Shown: positions 21,775 to 29,490, numbered from the stretch's first letter. The stretch: 35,963 bases of DNA from a virus (IMGVR_UViG_3300021440_000076:1-35963), one strand, 5' to 3'. Made by a program: numbers and translations. The notes: generated by a model from the letters alone, not told the origin.

Positions 21775-22083
21775 TCACCCGCAAAACGCCACCGGCTCGG
21801 GAATTATGCAGAACGCCGTCATCTTCCGGCGGCCCAATACGGTCGTCACCGTATGCGTAACGCTCCCCGATGTGCCGACGATGAATGCCGACACGCCGGT
21901 CGCATCCTGCGCAGGCGAGTCGATCGTCACGCCTCCGGTAGCGGCCCAGGTCGTGGTCTGGATGGCGTCGCCGTCTGACAGCAGATCCGTCAGGTCCAGC
22001 CGATAGTCGAGGACATCGCCCGCGGCCTGCTGGATCGCTAGCGTGCCGTCGGCGCGCAAAAAGAAAGCCGAGCGCGTGGTCAT
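21775..22083 (-). CDS. Fibre-tail adaptor-like virion protein (102 aa)
   Basis: The product has two or three beta strands in an immunoglobulin-like arrangement: DYRLDLTDLLSDGDAIQTTT, WAATGGVTIDSPAQDATGVS, then AFIVGTSGSVTHTVTTVLGR. This is the pattern of small phage fibre-tail adaptor proteins (conserved segments D-WLGxGDxIxSxTW...GVT). It overlaps the repeat protein gene by four bases and is the last gene before the capsid promoter region. Structural role inferred. Confidence 0.6.
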   Translation of the reverse strand: MTTRSAFFLRADGTLAIQQAAGDVLDYRLDLTDLLSDGDAIQTTTWAATGGVTIDSPAQDATGVSAFIVGTSGSVTHTVTTVLGRRKMTAFCIIPEPVAFCG

Positions 22084-23138
22084 GCGCGAATCCTCAAAAT
22101 GCGGTTATGGCTGCGCACGCGCCAGACGCGAGCAGCGGGCGTCACCAGCGCGGCACCGGACAGCGTGCCGAGTGCGGACGCACCAGCGAGCGCGGCGCCG
22201 TCGAGATTGATCTGTGCCGTCAGCGTGCCAGAGGCCAGCGCCGCGGCCAGCGAATGCCCCTCGAGCGCGAGCTGCAGCGTGAGGTCCCCCGTAGCCGACG
22301 ACACCGACGCCGCAGCGCCTGAAAGCAAGATGGGCACGCCGAGCGAGCCCGATGCGGATGCAGTAGCGGTCGCTTCGCCGACGAGGCGGATCTGCGTCCC
22401 TATCAGGCCCGATGCCGCCGCACTGGCCGATGCATCGCCAGCCAGGCCCGACGGCGCCGTGGTCAGTGCGCCAGCCGCCACAGCGGAGGCCACGGCGGAC
22501 CCGTTGAGTCGGACCTGCACCGTCAGCAACCCTACTGCGGCTGCGAGCGCCTGGGCGCTGCCGGACAACTGGATGCCGGTCGTGAGTGTTCCGCCTGCGG
22601 TCGACGCGCCAGATGCAGCGCCGGCCAGTGCCGCCGCACCGCCGACAAGAGCCGCTGCGGCCGTCGCCTGGGCCAGTGCGGCGCCGGAGAGCGTGATCTG
22701 CGTTGTCAGCATGCCGTTGCCGACCGCGACAGCGGCGGCGCTGCCGGCCAGGGTGATGGACGTAGTCAGGGCGGCGGATGCGACGGAGATCGACGCGGAT
22801 GCGCCCGACAGCGGGATCGCGGTTGTGATGGCGGCTGATCCGGAGGCGGCGGCTGTGCCAGATCCGGCGAGGGCTTGCGCCGCTGCCGCCGTCGTGCTCC
22901 ACCCCAACTGCGACACGACCGCAGACACAGTAGCGCCGTCGTCGTAGCAGGCATACGCATCGTAGGCTGTGCTCGCAGACAGTCCGCTGGCATCGGGCGT
23001 GAACTGGTACGTCGATCCACTGCCGGGGTCAGCATCCGAGTCCGTATAGACGGGCGTGCCGGACCATCCGCTGCCGAGCGTGTAAGTCGGAGTCGCTGAT
23101 CCAGCGGGGTAGATGGCGAGGCGGAATGTGATGGCCAT
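22080..23138 (-). CDS. Fibre-like protein with twelve 20-residue repeats (352 aa)
   Basis: The N-terminal 85 residues look like a small beta domain (ITFRLAIYPAGSATPTYTLG, STYQFTPDASGLSAS, AYDAYACYDDG). Residues about 91-331 are twelve tandem units of 20 (two of 21) residues with the form GxAxAxAxAxGxLTTxIxLx, for example GSAAAVAVGNGMLTTQITLS. The regular short-side-chain and hydrophobic alternation implies a beta-solenoid shaft. The C-terminus (RVWRVRSHNRILRIRA) is basic and may be the attachment end. No catalytic residues are visible. It is probably a virion fibre or spike shaft encoded beside a LamG protein. Confidence 0.65.
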   Translation of the reverse strand: MAITFRLAIYPAGSATPTYTLGSGWSGTPVYTDSDADPGSGSTYQFTPDASGLSASTAYDAYACYDDGATVSAVVSQLGWSTTAAAAQALAGSGTAAASGSAAITTAIPLSGASASISVASAALTTSITLAGSAAAVAVGNGMLTTQITLSGAALAQATAAAALVGGAAALAGAASGASTAGGTLTTGIQLSGSAQALAAAVGLLTVQVRLNGSAVASAVAAGALTTAPSGLAGDASASAAASGLIGTQIRLVGEATATASASGSLGVPILLSGAAASVSSATGDLTLQLALEGHSLAAALASGTLTAQINLDGAALAGASALGTLSGAALVTPAARVWRVRSHNRILRIRA

Positions 23139-23142
23139 TTCG

Positions 23143-23898
23143 CTACCTCGTCAGGTCCAGAGTGGCGCGAGCAGTGCTCGACGTGAAATTGTTCATCAGC
23201 AGTCTGGTGAGCGTGATTGCACCAGATGGGAGGCTGTAGAAGTGAACGGGGTCAGCACGGAAGATTTGCCAGGGCGCTATAAACAGCTCCTGCACCATTG
23301 CATCGCTGACCCACCCCAAAAACTGAGCGGCCAAATACGTTTCGATCTGCTCTTTGACAGACTGAAATCCTGATGAGCCATGGGACAGCAGCGTAGCTCC
23401 AGCCCCGGACGAATGTGCCCTTGTTACTGTTGCCGGAGTAAAGCCTGAGACGTCGAGCTGGTGTTGCGTACCGGACTTACGAGCAAAAACACCCTGGGGC
23501 TTTCCCAGGACTGCGGAATCAACCGTTGCGACAAAACCGCCAATTGACCACGAGGCATTGTTCTTGCCTATCCAATACTCTACGCCGGCGCCATTCGATG
23601 CGGTATACAGCACCGTCAGCCCAGTAAGCTGCTTCGGCTCGCAGAAAAGGAATGTGCTGCATACATCCGGCATGGATTTAGTCGTCGTTACTGCTGGTGC
23701 GCCTGTCGCTGCGCAATAAATGCCTGAACCGCCTGCGTATTGCGCAGCGCCAGAGACATTAAACCCGCCGCCCATATAATCGAGCTGAGGGGATAGCGGG
23801 TTAAACGCCCACGCCACGCACCCGATAAACTCCGGCGCAAGCGTCACCCGCCCCTGTGGCTGGATCAGATGCTTGCGCGGTATGTGGATATAAGCCAC
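23143..23898 (-). CDS. LamG/ConA-like domain virion protein (251 aa)
   Basis: The central and C-terminal part fits a concanavalin-like LamG fold as found in phage tail proteins. STFLFCEPKQLTGLTVLYTA, VEYWIGKNNASWSIGGFVAT and HQLDVSGFTPATVTRA are strand-rich. The end ALAAQFLGW-type strand is followed by VSDAMVQELFIAPWQIFRAD, the 'xxNPWQIFxP' tag that closes many phage LamG proteins. Such domains bind glycans or serve as capsid or fibre decoration. It lies in the block between portal and capsid genes, so its place in the particle is not clear from order alone. Confidence 0.65.
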   Translation of the reverse strand: MAYIHIPRKHLIQPQGRVTLAPEFIGCVAWAFNPLSPQLDYMGGGFNVSGAAQYAGGSGIYCAATGAPAVTTTKSMPDVCSTFLFCEPKQLTGLTVLYTASNGAGVEYWIGKNNASWSIGGFVATVDSAVLGKPQGVFARKSGTQHQLDVSGFTPATVTRAHSSGAGATLLSHGSSGFQSVKEQIETYLAAQFLGWVSDAMVQELFIAPWQIFRADPVHFYSLPSGAITLTRLLMNNFTSSTARATLDLTR

Positions 23899-23901
23899 GG
23901 C

Positions 23902-24330
23902 TTACCCCAGCGTCTCTGTGCGATACGCGCCGGTGTTCCCGGATGCGGCGAGCGCAACGCCACAATCGTTCTTGACAACGATCTCGACCTTCGGCGGCAG
24001 GCCCCCTCCGAACGCAGACGCAATCTCCCATGCCGCAGAGGTATGCGCCGACGTGTCGGTCAGGCTGATAGTGCCAATGCGGCGCAGGTTCAATTCGTTT
24101 GCCGTCGCCCCACTGTCGCTGTAATTCGTGCCGTCCAGACTGCTGCGCGCGTAGATATAAACTGCCTTGTTTGCCGATGGTGTCGATCCGGCTTGTGCCG
24201 TGACATGGACCCAGCACAAATGCGGAGGGGTAGCACCAAAGTCGATCACGCCCAGGCTTGCGAAACCACCACTTGCAAGTGAGTTTGCATTTCCGCTCAG
24301 TGCGGTATGCGTGCCATACGAATTAGCCAT
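23902..24330 (-). CDS. Unknown virion-type protein (142 aa)
   Basis: A beta-rich protein starting ANSYGTHTALSGNANSLASG with conserved-looking features HVTAQAGSTPSANKAVYIYA, RSSLDGTNYSD and VEIVVKNDCGVALAASGNT. This pattern ('NKxxxIYARSSLDGTNY...VKNDxGxALxxSGN') is familiar from hypothetical phage proteins in tail/fibre modules. It overlaps the previous gene by eight bases and precedes the LamG gene by three. A single-domain jelly-roll that attaches to the virion is likely, without direct evidence. Confidence 0.6.
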   Translation of the reverse strand: MANSYGTHTALSGNANSLASGGFASLGVIDFGATPPHLCWVHVTAQAGSTPSANKAVYIYARSSLDGTNYSDSGATANELNLRRIGTISLTDTSAHTSAAWEIASAFGGGLPPKVEIVVKNDCGVALAASGNTGAYRTETLG

Positions 24331-24760
24331 TGTTCAGAGCCTCCGAGACTGCGCTGATTTGAATAGGATCAGGCTCAAGGCCAAGCTGCAGCAGCGCGTT
24401 GATGCCCTCTGCGATGCTCGGGACCGCTTGTGCATACGCGGTCATCTGCTGGCGTGAGGCCGGCATACCGATATCGAACGCACCACGCTCAATCAATTTG
24501 AGCAACCACTTGATGTTCGGGTCACTCGCCCCCATCGCCTCCAGCGAGTCGAGGAAAGCGCCGCCATTCAGGGCCATCACAGCCAGGATGGTGCCGATGC
24601 CGATCGGAGTGGACTTGAGCCGAGTACGTCCGACGCTGAGCACCTGTGCGATTGCTACGTCATTGCGAATAGCAAGCAGCGGGTCGAGCTGGGCAATCTC
24701 AGCTTCAGTGAGCGACCGTCCGACGACGGATTCGAGCGCGGATTGTTGTGCAGGGGTCAT
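24323..24760 (-). CDS. Unknown phage protein (145 aa)
   Basis: Helical product starting TPAQQSALESVVGRSLTEAE and continuing IAQLDPLLAIRNDVAIAQVL with SVGRTRLKSTPIGIGTILAV. The 'GR.L...E...L...L..R.D..IA..LS.GRT....' opening is characteristic of a small phage family found next to the 179-residue gene upstream. The C-terminal half is amphipathic helix. The function is unknown; an association with virion or lysis functions is suggested only by synteny. It begins one base after the previous stop. Confidence 0.6.
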   Translation of the reverse strand: MTPAQQSALESVVGRSLTEAEIAQLDPLLAIRNDVAIAQVLSVGRTRLKSTPIGIGTILAVMALNGGAFLDSLEAMGASDPNIKWLLKLIERGAFDIGMPASRQQMTAYAQAVPSIAEGINALLQLGLEPDPIQISAVSEALNNG

Positions 24761-24761
24761 G

Positions 24762-25301
24762 TCAGAACCTGTTCAGCGCGTTGGACACATCATTGACGGT
24801 CAGCGGGCCTTCCCAAATCAACGAACCCGGCGCGGCAGTAGTTCCCGTGCCGGTCGTAAACAGGGTTTCCGCTTTGCTCGCAACGCGCTTGCATGCCGCG
24901 ACCAGCGCGGCTTTGAGCATGTTCTGCGTGCCCGTCAGGTCGTTAATTGTCGTGACCACGTTCGGGTCACGACAATCCCTATTCCTCGACATGACAACAA
25001 ACAGCGTGTCCCGCTTGCCCACAGTCAGCGCGTCCATTTGGGTTGCGCCCTGCATCATTGCCGTGTCCCATTCATTCGGCGTCACCGAGGTTTTCCAGAC
25101 TATGAAAGCGGTCGGCAGGTTGTAGATCCGCGCGACTTCGGTGTCATTGCGCGCTGCGAGCGCGGCGGCGACGGCCGGGTCAGCGTCGGCACGGAGCGCA
25201 GCCACGAGCGTCTGCGCTTGAGCGTCGGTGAGTTGTGCTGCAGCAACCGGGCCGGCGAACAGCGCGGCGAAGGTGAGGATGGCGGTAATAAGTTTTTTCA
25301 T
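24762..25301 (-). CDS. Phage protein of unknown role with an apparent signal peptide (179 aa)
   Basis: ATG 25301 overlaps the preceding stop (ATGA) and has AGGACC upstream. The N-terminus KKLITAILTFAALFAGPVAA is a textbook signal peptide. It is followed by QLTDAQAQTLVAALRADADP, IYNLPTAFIVWKTSVT, and ending segments KRVASKAETLFTTGTGTTAA. The mature part resembles phage proteins that normally begin with 'LTDAQ...LxxxIxAD' and have no signal. Export of this copy would be unusual. It lies directly after a papain-like hydrolase gene. Confidence 0.6.
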   Translation of the reverse strand: MKKLITAILTFAALFAGPVAAAQLTDAQAQTLVAALRADADPAVAAALAARNDTEVARIYNLPTAFIVWKTSVTPNEWDTAMMQGATQMDALTVGKRDTLFVVMSRNRDCRDPNVVTTINDLTGTQNMLKAALVAACKRVASKAETLFTTGTGTTAAPGSLIWEGPLTVNDVSNALNRF

Positions 25302-25708
25302 TTTGCGGTCCTTTCTTTGCAGTAATCCCCGAGCGTCGCCGGGGAATAGAGTTGCGGGTTCGGAATGTCCATCGCAGCGGCGCACCACTCCGAGCAAAAC
25401 CAGCCCGGAGAATTGCCAGCGCGATTGAAGAATTGGCGCTTGAGCAGATCCATCCAGCCGTACAGCTCGTCCTGCGTCTGCGCGTAAAACTGTTTGACGT
25501 GCGCCTCGCTTGCCCACGGCAGCTCGACAAAATCCCATCGCTCCGCGCGCCAGTCGATGCGCTTGGCGCGCACCCCACCATCACGCAGGCTCGACGTGTA
25601 GCCGATGCCGTCGATGACTAACTCGCAGTGCGAGTACGGGCTGCGCGTCCACCAGCGGATCAGCGCGTTGCCGATCTGGCCTTTGCCTTTGTAGAGGGCG
25701 AGGCGCAT
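25298..25708 (-). CDS. Permuted NlpC/P60 (YiiX-like) hydrolase (136 aa)
   Basis: Small cysteine hydrolase with circularly permuted papain-like layout: catalytic His27 in RSPYSHCELVIDG comes first and Cys105 in PGWFCSEWCAAAM last. This is the order of the YiiX/YaeF group of NlpC/P60 proteins. The body (VKQFYAQTQDELYGWMDLLK) is helical. Such proteins in phages may cleave peptidoglycan peptides or lipid-like substrates; the substrate cannot be read from sequence. It lacks a signal peptide, so it is either virion-borne or released by the holin. Confidence 0.7.
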   Translation of the reverse strand: MRLALYKGKGQIGNALIRWWTRSPYSHCELVIDGIGYTSSLRDGGVRAKRIDWRAERWDFVELPWASEAHVKQFYAQTQDELYGWMDLLKRQFFNRAGNSPGWFCSEWCAAAMDIPNPQLYSPATLGDYCKERTAK

Positions 25709-25714
25709 GTCGGA

Positions 25715-26128
25715 TCAGTTGTCGATCTGGAACGTCAGCGCGCCCGCCCCAAAGCTCGGGGCCGCGTCGCCGTTGTTGATCGTCTTCGGCGTGGTCAGCG
25801 CGGCATAGATGAGCATGTTGCCGGCAGTGGCGGCGTCGAAAATGGCCCAATGGGTGACAGACCCCCAGTTAGCAGTCGGCGCAGGGAAGGTCACCGCGCC
25901 GACGTTGCTGGTGGTGCCGTTGCCGCCGGCCGTGGCCGCCCAGTTGGCATCGCCCGGCGCAGTTGCTACGCGGGCGTAACTTCCGCCGGACACCTCGGTG
26001 CCGCCGCCAGCCTCGCCAGGCGCGGCAGTGAACAGGGCCACATGCAGCCCGGCCGGCTTGGTGAAGCTTCCGGTGCGGAAAATATGCTTGATGATTTCGT
26101 CTTCGGTGTAGTTCGTCAGGGCGCCCAT
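25715..26128 (-). CDS. Gp80-like minor tail/fibre protein (137 aa)
   Basis: Closely follows a known family of short phage proteins: NYTEDEIIKHIFRTGSFTKP, GLHVALFTAAPGEAGGGTEV, SGGSYARVA, then VTFPAPTANWGSVTHWAIFD and NMLIYAALTTPKTINNGDAA. These are beta-rich proteins annotated as Gp80-like minor tail or fibre proteins. Length is typical. It is the first gene after the spanins in the block between portal and capsid genes, which suggests that the following genes are virion-surface components too. Confidence 0.7.
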   Translation of the reverse strand: MGALTNYTEDEIIKHIFRTGSFTKPAGLHVALFTAAPGEAGGGTEVSGGSYARVATAPGDANWAATAGGNGTTSNVGAVTFPAPTANWGSVTHWAIFDAATAGNMLIYAALTTPKTINNGDAAPSFGAGALTFQIDN

Positions 26129-26137
26129 GGCGGTCTC

Positions 26138-26389
26138 CTAGTTGTTCGCCGCTGCGCGGCAGGTGTCGTGCATGCGCCGGCAGGCGCCGGCAGCGTCTAT
26201 GACGTCGAATGTCCAGATCACGCCGGCGACTTCATCGGCCGTCGTCAGTGCGGGTAGCGCCGGGCAGGCCATCAGGCACTCGCTCGGCAACTGCTGCGCC
26301 GGCATTGGCTGCGGCAACAGCGGCGTTGAGGTCGCGCAGGCGGTCAGCAGGCACAGCGCAATCAGGGCGGGGAGCAGTGCGCGTGGCAT
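26138..26389 (-). CDS. Outer-membrane spanin lipoprotein (Rz1-like, 83 aa)
   Basis: Signal peptide with lipobox LLTAC (Cys18 would be lipidated), then a short proline-containing periplasmic part (TPLLPQPMPAQQLPSECLMA) with three more cysteines near the end. It is embedded out of frame in the 3' half of the Rz-like gene (overlap 26232-26389), the classical Rz/Rz1 overlapping arrangement. With the inner-membrane spanin it fuses inner and outer membranes at the last step of lysis. Confidence 0.8.
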   Translation of the reverse strand: MPRALLPALIALCLLTACATSTPLLPQPMPAQQLPSECLMACPALPALTTADEVAGVIWTFDVIDAAGACRRMHDTCRAAANN

Positions 26390-26639
26390 TCAACTGCCCT
26401 CGCAGCCTGGCTTCACGAGATGCAGATTCGGCCTGTGCATTTCGTAGCGCTTCGCCTGCCCGACGTGCGGCCTCAGCTTCAGCGTCGAGACGTGCAGCGC
26501 GAGCAGCGGACTCCGCAGCCGATGCGGCACGAGCGGCACAAGCGTCTGCGGCAGTCGATACGCCGTGGCGGTAGCCACCCCAGCCAGCCAGAGCGACAGC
26601 CAGGCAGCCGGCCAGTAGCAGATAGGGAGTCGGGACCAC
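26232..26639 (-). CDS. Inner-membrane spanin (Rz-like, 135 aa)
   Basis: GTG 26639 follows GGAGG by six bases. An ATG two bases earlier is in another frame. One N-terminal membrane segment (PYLLLAGCLAVALAGWGGYR) is followed by a long alanine-, glutamate- and arginine-rich periplasmic coiled coil (ESAARAARLDAEAEAARRAG). The C-terminus (LRDLNAAVAAANAGAAVAER) is overlapped by the Rz1-like gene. It is 10 bases downstream of the endolysin. Together with Rz1 it disrupts the outer membrane. Confidence 0.8.
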   Translation of the reverse strand: MVPTPYLLLAGCLAVALAGWGGYRHGVSTAADACAARAASAAESAARAARLDAEAEAARRAGEALRNAQAESASREARLRGQLNATRTAPRPDCAVPADRLRDLNAAVAAANAGAAVAERVPDGLPGATRTDDGR

Positions 26640-26649
26640 ATTGCGCCTC

Positions 26650-27129
26650 CTAGCCGTCGATGAGGTTGGTTGCGATACGACGAGCCCAGCCGCGCCCAAA
26701 GCTGCTCCACGCACCGAGCCCGACCATGAACTTGAGCCGGTGCCCGTTGAAGCGCTTGGCGAGCTTGTGCGGATCGGCCAGGCGGACGGCAAGCAGCGTT
26801 TTCGGGCCGATGATCCCGTCGTCGGTGGCATGCGCCGCGCGCTGCAGCCAGCGGACGGCGGAACGCACACCAGAATTGACGGCTGCGTCGAACAGGTCGA
26901 AGCGCACGGCATCAGGCATCAGATCGGCCTGCACTGCGTCCCAGTAGTCGCGGCGGTAGATCGCACGCGCGGTGTCGAGCGACAGGTCGTGCATCGGCCC
27001 CAAGTAACTATGCTTGCGTGCAACGGCCTCGGTGATGCCGTACATCGTCTCTCCGCCCGGGTCAGCGCGGTGGTTGCTGTACCCGCCCTCGTGCTGGAGC
27101 AGGCGCTCGAACGCCACGTCGAAATTCAC
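26650..27129 (-). CDS. GH108 endolysin (159 aa)
   Basis: Glycoside hydrolase family 108 (ZliS-like) N-acetylmuramidase. The signature is HEGGYSNHRADPGGETMYGI, with probable catalytic Glu14 and NH segment. A helical domain (YRRDYWDAVQADLMPDAVRF, DLFDAAVNSGVRSAVRWLQR) follows. A C-terminal PG_binding_3-type stretch has DDGIIGPKTLLAVRLADPHK. No signal peptide is seen, so it needs the holin. It overlaps the upstream membrane gene by four bases. Confidence 0.9.
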   Translation of the reverse strand: MNFDVAFERLLQHEGGYSNHRADPGGETMYGITEAVARKHSYLGPMHDLSLDTARAIYRRDYWDAVQADLMPDAVRFDLFDAAVNSGVRSAVRWLQRAAHATDDGIIGPKTLLAVRLADPHKLAKRFNGHRLKFMVGLGAWSSFGRGWARRIATNLIDG

Positions 27130-27383
27130 TGTGCGCCCCTTCGGTCAAACACGGCGATCAGTGCAACGGCAACGAGCAGCATTGCGCTGTAGGTGTCGGG
27201 CGCGGCACGCCCGGCGAGGATGCTGGCCGCGCAGGCCGCGGCAGCGCCGCCCATCACTGCCCACGCGCCGAAAAACGAAAAGTGCGTGCGCCGCGTCATG
27301 CGGTTGATGCGCAGGATGCTCTGCAGCGCAATGACGATCGCCGCGACGAGCTCGATCGTAATGACGATGCCGACGGTCATCAT
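27126..27383 (-). CDS. Membrane protein of the lysis cassette, probable second holin/antiholin (85 aa)
   Basis: Two adjacent ATG codons (27383, 27380) allow starts one codon apart; the first overlaps the holin stop. Three hydrophobic segments are visible (VGIVITIELVAAIVIALQSI; FFGAWAVMGGAAAACAASIL; TYSAMLLVAVALIAVF) separated by basic loops (RINRMTRRTH). The length, the three spans and the place between holin and endolysin fit a second holin or antiholin. No family signature was recognised. Confidence 0.65.
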   Translation of the reverse strand: MMTVGIVITIELVAAIVIALQSILRINRMTRRTHFSFFGAWAVMGGAAAACAASILAGRAAPDTYSAMLLVAVALIAVFDRRGAQ

Positions 27384-27739
27384 TTCGCGCCCCCGATCAG
27401 GCTCGTGATGCGCTTCATCGCAATCGACAGACCACCCCAGCCCAAGCCGAACGCGATGGGGTAGCGCAGCATCTCGTCCGGGACTTTGTTCACTTGCGGC
27501 AGGATGTCGCCCGCAAGCAGCGTGACCGGTGCAGCCATCCATGCGGCGAGCAGCGTGCCGGCGATGACTTGCAGCACACACCCCCACGGACCGGCCTCGT
27601 CCATGCCGCGCAAACTCCAGAGTGCGCCAACGAAAGCCGGGAAGATCAGGTCGGCCGGCAGCCCGGTGGCGACGCCGGCAATCAGGATTCCTGAGCCGAC
27701 GATATGCGCGCCAGCGGCGGTAGTGGCGGGTTCGGTCAT
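27380..27739 (-). CDS. Holin (119 aa)
   Basis: Starts at ATG 27739, overlapping the portal stop. The hydrophobic segments are ILIAGVATGLPADLIFPAFV, VLQVIAGTLLAAWMAAPVTL and YPIAFGLGWGGLSIAM, giving three likely spans in a short protein with a lysine-containing tail. Position (followed by a second membrane gene and endolysin) and topology identify it as the pore former that times lysis. The unusual point is the direct coupling to the portal gene. Confidence 0.75.
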   Translation of the reverse strand: MTEPATTAAGAHIVGSGILIAGVATGLPADLIFPAFVGALWSLRGMDEAGPWGCVLQVIAGTLLAAWMAAPVTLLAGDILPQVNKVPDEMLRYPIAFGLGWGGLSIAMKRITSLIGGAK

Positions 27740-29214
27740 TGCGAACCCTCCGGCGTGCTGTCGTTTGGCATTTCGATCGCCGTCGAGAAGCGTAGGCCAA
27801 GCTCTGCGGCCTTGGTGCGGAAGTCGGCGATCTGCTCAAGCACGTCAGACGGATTCCCGCCGCGGCGACGGATGGCCTCCACTTCGGAGGCAAAGCCCGA
27901 CTGCACGAGGATCTGCCACGCGGTCGCCTCTTTTACTGGGTCAATCCAGGGCATGGCCTGCACGGTATAGAGCGCGTCGTCCTCGGAGCCGGGCTTGAGG
28001 TCTGCGGGCATGGGCACCACGCCGGACAGGTGCGCGGCAACGACGAACTGCTCCCACGCCGGCTGGACGATCTCGCCGGTGAACTCGTCGCACAACACCG
28101 CGTAGTGAATCCACTGCTCGACGAGCTCCTGTCGCTGCGCCGAGTAGCTGCCGTTGTAGTCCTTGCTGATGCTGCTGTAGCTGCCGCCAAGACCGGCAGC
28201 GATCGCGCGCAATTGCCCCTGCCGGAACATGATGAGGTTCGGGTTCGGGCGCTTGCTGTCGATGAGGCCAATCTCTTCGCCAACCGCCAGGTCATCGATG
28301 ATCATGCCGGGGGCGAAGCTGATCTGGCGCTCGCCGGTATTGGTGGCCGCTTCTGGGTCGTACAGGTCGGGAGTGCCGCGCTTCACGTAGGCGGTGAGCA
28401 TGGCGGCGATCTTCGCGGCTACGCGCTCGGACTCTTCGTAGTCCTTGATGTCTTCCAGCCGCGTGATGACGGACGCGAACTCCGACACCCCACGAATCTG
28501 TCCAATGTGGTCGAGCGTGGCCAGGTGTAGCGCGCGATCCCACGGGATGCGCTTCGTGTCGTTTCCGCTGGGCAGGCTGATCGATGCCGCGCTCGTCTTG
28601 AGCACATGGATCGCCAGCGGCTTGCCCCACTGGTTGCGCTCGATGCCTTGTGTGATGTTGCGTGCCGAGTCGTTGTAATCCATCGGCACGAGGTCGGCTT
28701 CGAAGGCCTCGATGGAGAACGGCACGCGGGTGCCGTGATCGAGGTCTGGCCGCAGGCCGGTAATCATCTGCGCGAACACTTCTCCATCGCGCAGCCATGC
28801 GCGCGCCATCGCACGCTGCAGGCGCGACCACGGCAGCCGATGCGTCACTTCTGGCCGACGACACCAGTCGCGGTACGCCTCGAGCAGTTGCGCAGCGTAC
28901 TCGGCGTGGATGCTGCCATCCAGCCGGCGCGGTTGCGGCTCGATGCCGATGCCCTTGGCGCCGACAACGTTATTCACCAGCGTGCGCAGGGCACCGCGGG
29001 CCAGGTCGTGATTGCGCGCAAGGTGACGCGCCTGCGCGCGGATCGCGGTAGCCCCCCGCTGCACCATCTCGTTCTGGCTGCCGCGCTCGCGGTAGAACTT
29101 GCGCATGCGCGACGGCTCGGCGGCTTCATAGGCGGCCAGCGCAGTGCGCGCGGCACGACGCCGCATGGCCCTTACGGGCGAGAAGTAGCCGATCAGCCTG
29201 TCAACCGCATTCAT
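27736..29214 (-). CDS. Portal protein, lambda (gpB) family (492 aa)
   Basis: Dodecameric ring through which DNA enters the head. Family features include an N-terminal RAAYEAAEPSRMRKF-like region (here AAYEAAEPSRMRKFYRERGS) and LARNHDLARGALRTLVNNVV with GAKGIGIEPQPR. These are followed by LPWSRLQRAMARAWLRDGEV, FEADLVPMDYN, and HLATLDHIGQIRGVSEFASV with ITRLEDIKDYEESERVAAKI. GLGGSYSSISKDYNGSYSAQ is a strong lambda-portal signature. The length is usual for the family. It overlaps the joining-protein gene upstream and the holin downstream by four bases each. Confidence 0.92.
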   Translation of the reverse strand: MNAVDRLIGYFSPVRAMRRRAARTALAAYEAAEPSRMRKFYRERGSQNEMVQRGATAIRAQARHLARNHDLARGALRTLVNNVVGAKGIGIEPQPRRLDGSIHAEYAAQLLEAYRDWCRRPEVTHRLPWSRLQRAMARAWLRDGEVFAQMITGLRPDLDHGTRVPFSIEAFEADLVPMDYNDSARNITQGIERNQWGKPLAIHVLKTSAASISLPSGNDTKRIPWDRALHLATLDHIGQIRGVSEFASVITRLEDIKDYEESERVAAKIAAMLTAYVKRGTPDLYDPEAATNTGERQISFAPGMIIDDLAVGEEIGLIDSKRPNPNLIMFRQGQLRAIAAGLGGSYSSISKDYNGSYSAQRQELVEQWIHYAVLCDEFTGEIVQPAWEQFVVAAHLSGVVPMPADLKPGSEDDALYTVQAMPWIDPVKEATAWQILVQSGFASEVEAIRRRGGNPSDVLEQIADFRTKAAELGLRFSTAIEMPNDSTPEGSQ

Positions 29215-29441
29215 ACGCTGCCGCCCGACAGGTTGGCCACAGAGAAATTCAGCCCGCTTCCACCCGCCGCACGCGCCTGCTCGCGAGAGACCTGCGCCTG
29301 CAGCAGGTCGATCGCCTTACGCACCTCCGCCAGCTCGGCCATGCGATGCGTCCGGTCGCCGCTGCGCGCCTCCTGCGCCTGCAGGATGGCAATCTCGGCA
29401 GCGAGGTAGGCGGCAAGGCGGGTTTCGGCTACAGAGGGCAT
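29211..29441 (-). CDS. Head-tail joining protein, gpW/DUF6148-like (76 aa)
   Basis: Small helical protein between terminase and portal genes, in the slot of lambda gpW (68 aa). The pattern VAETRLAAYLAAEIAILQAQ, ...RMAELAEVRKAIDLLQAQVS is typical of gpW or DUF6148 proteins of phages with a GpA-type terminase. It plugs the portal after packaging. It is the first gene after the dyad at 29491-29520 and so the first target of the presumed activator. Confidence 0.75.
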   Translation of the reverse strand: MPSVAETRLAAYLAAEIAILQAQEARSGDRTHRMAELAEVRKAIDLLQAQVSREQARAAGGSGLNFSVANLSGGSV

Positions 29442-29490
29442 AAGGCGCGGCGCACGGCTAGAGGCTGGTGCGACGAAAGTACGCGCGTGC

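Noticed and set aside
19608-21860. 750-codon rightward open frame opposite the protease-capsid gene
   Set aside because: It is antisense to a clearly recognisable fusion protein. The translation is rich in histidine, arginine and glycine with no domain, as expected from GC-rich third-position shadows.
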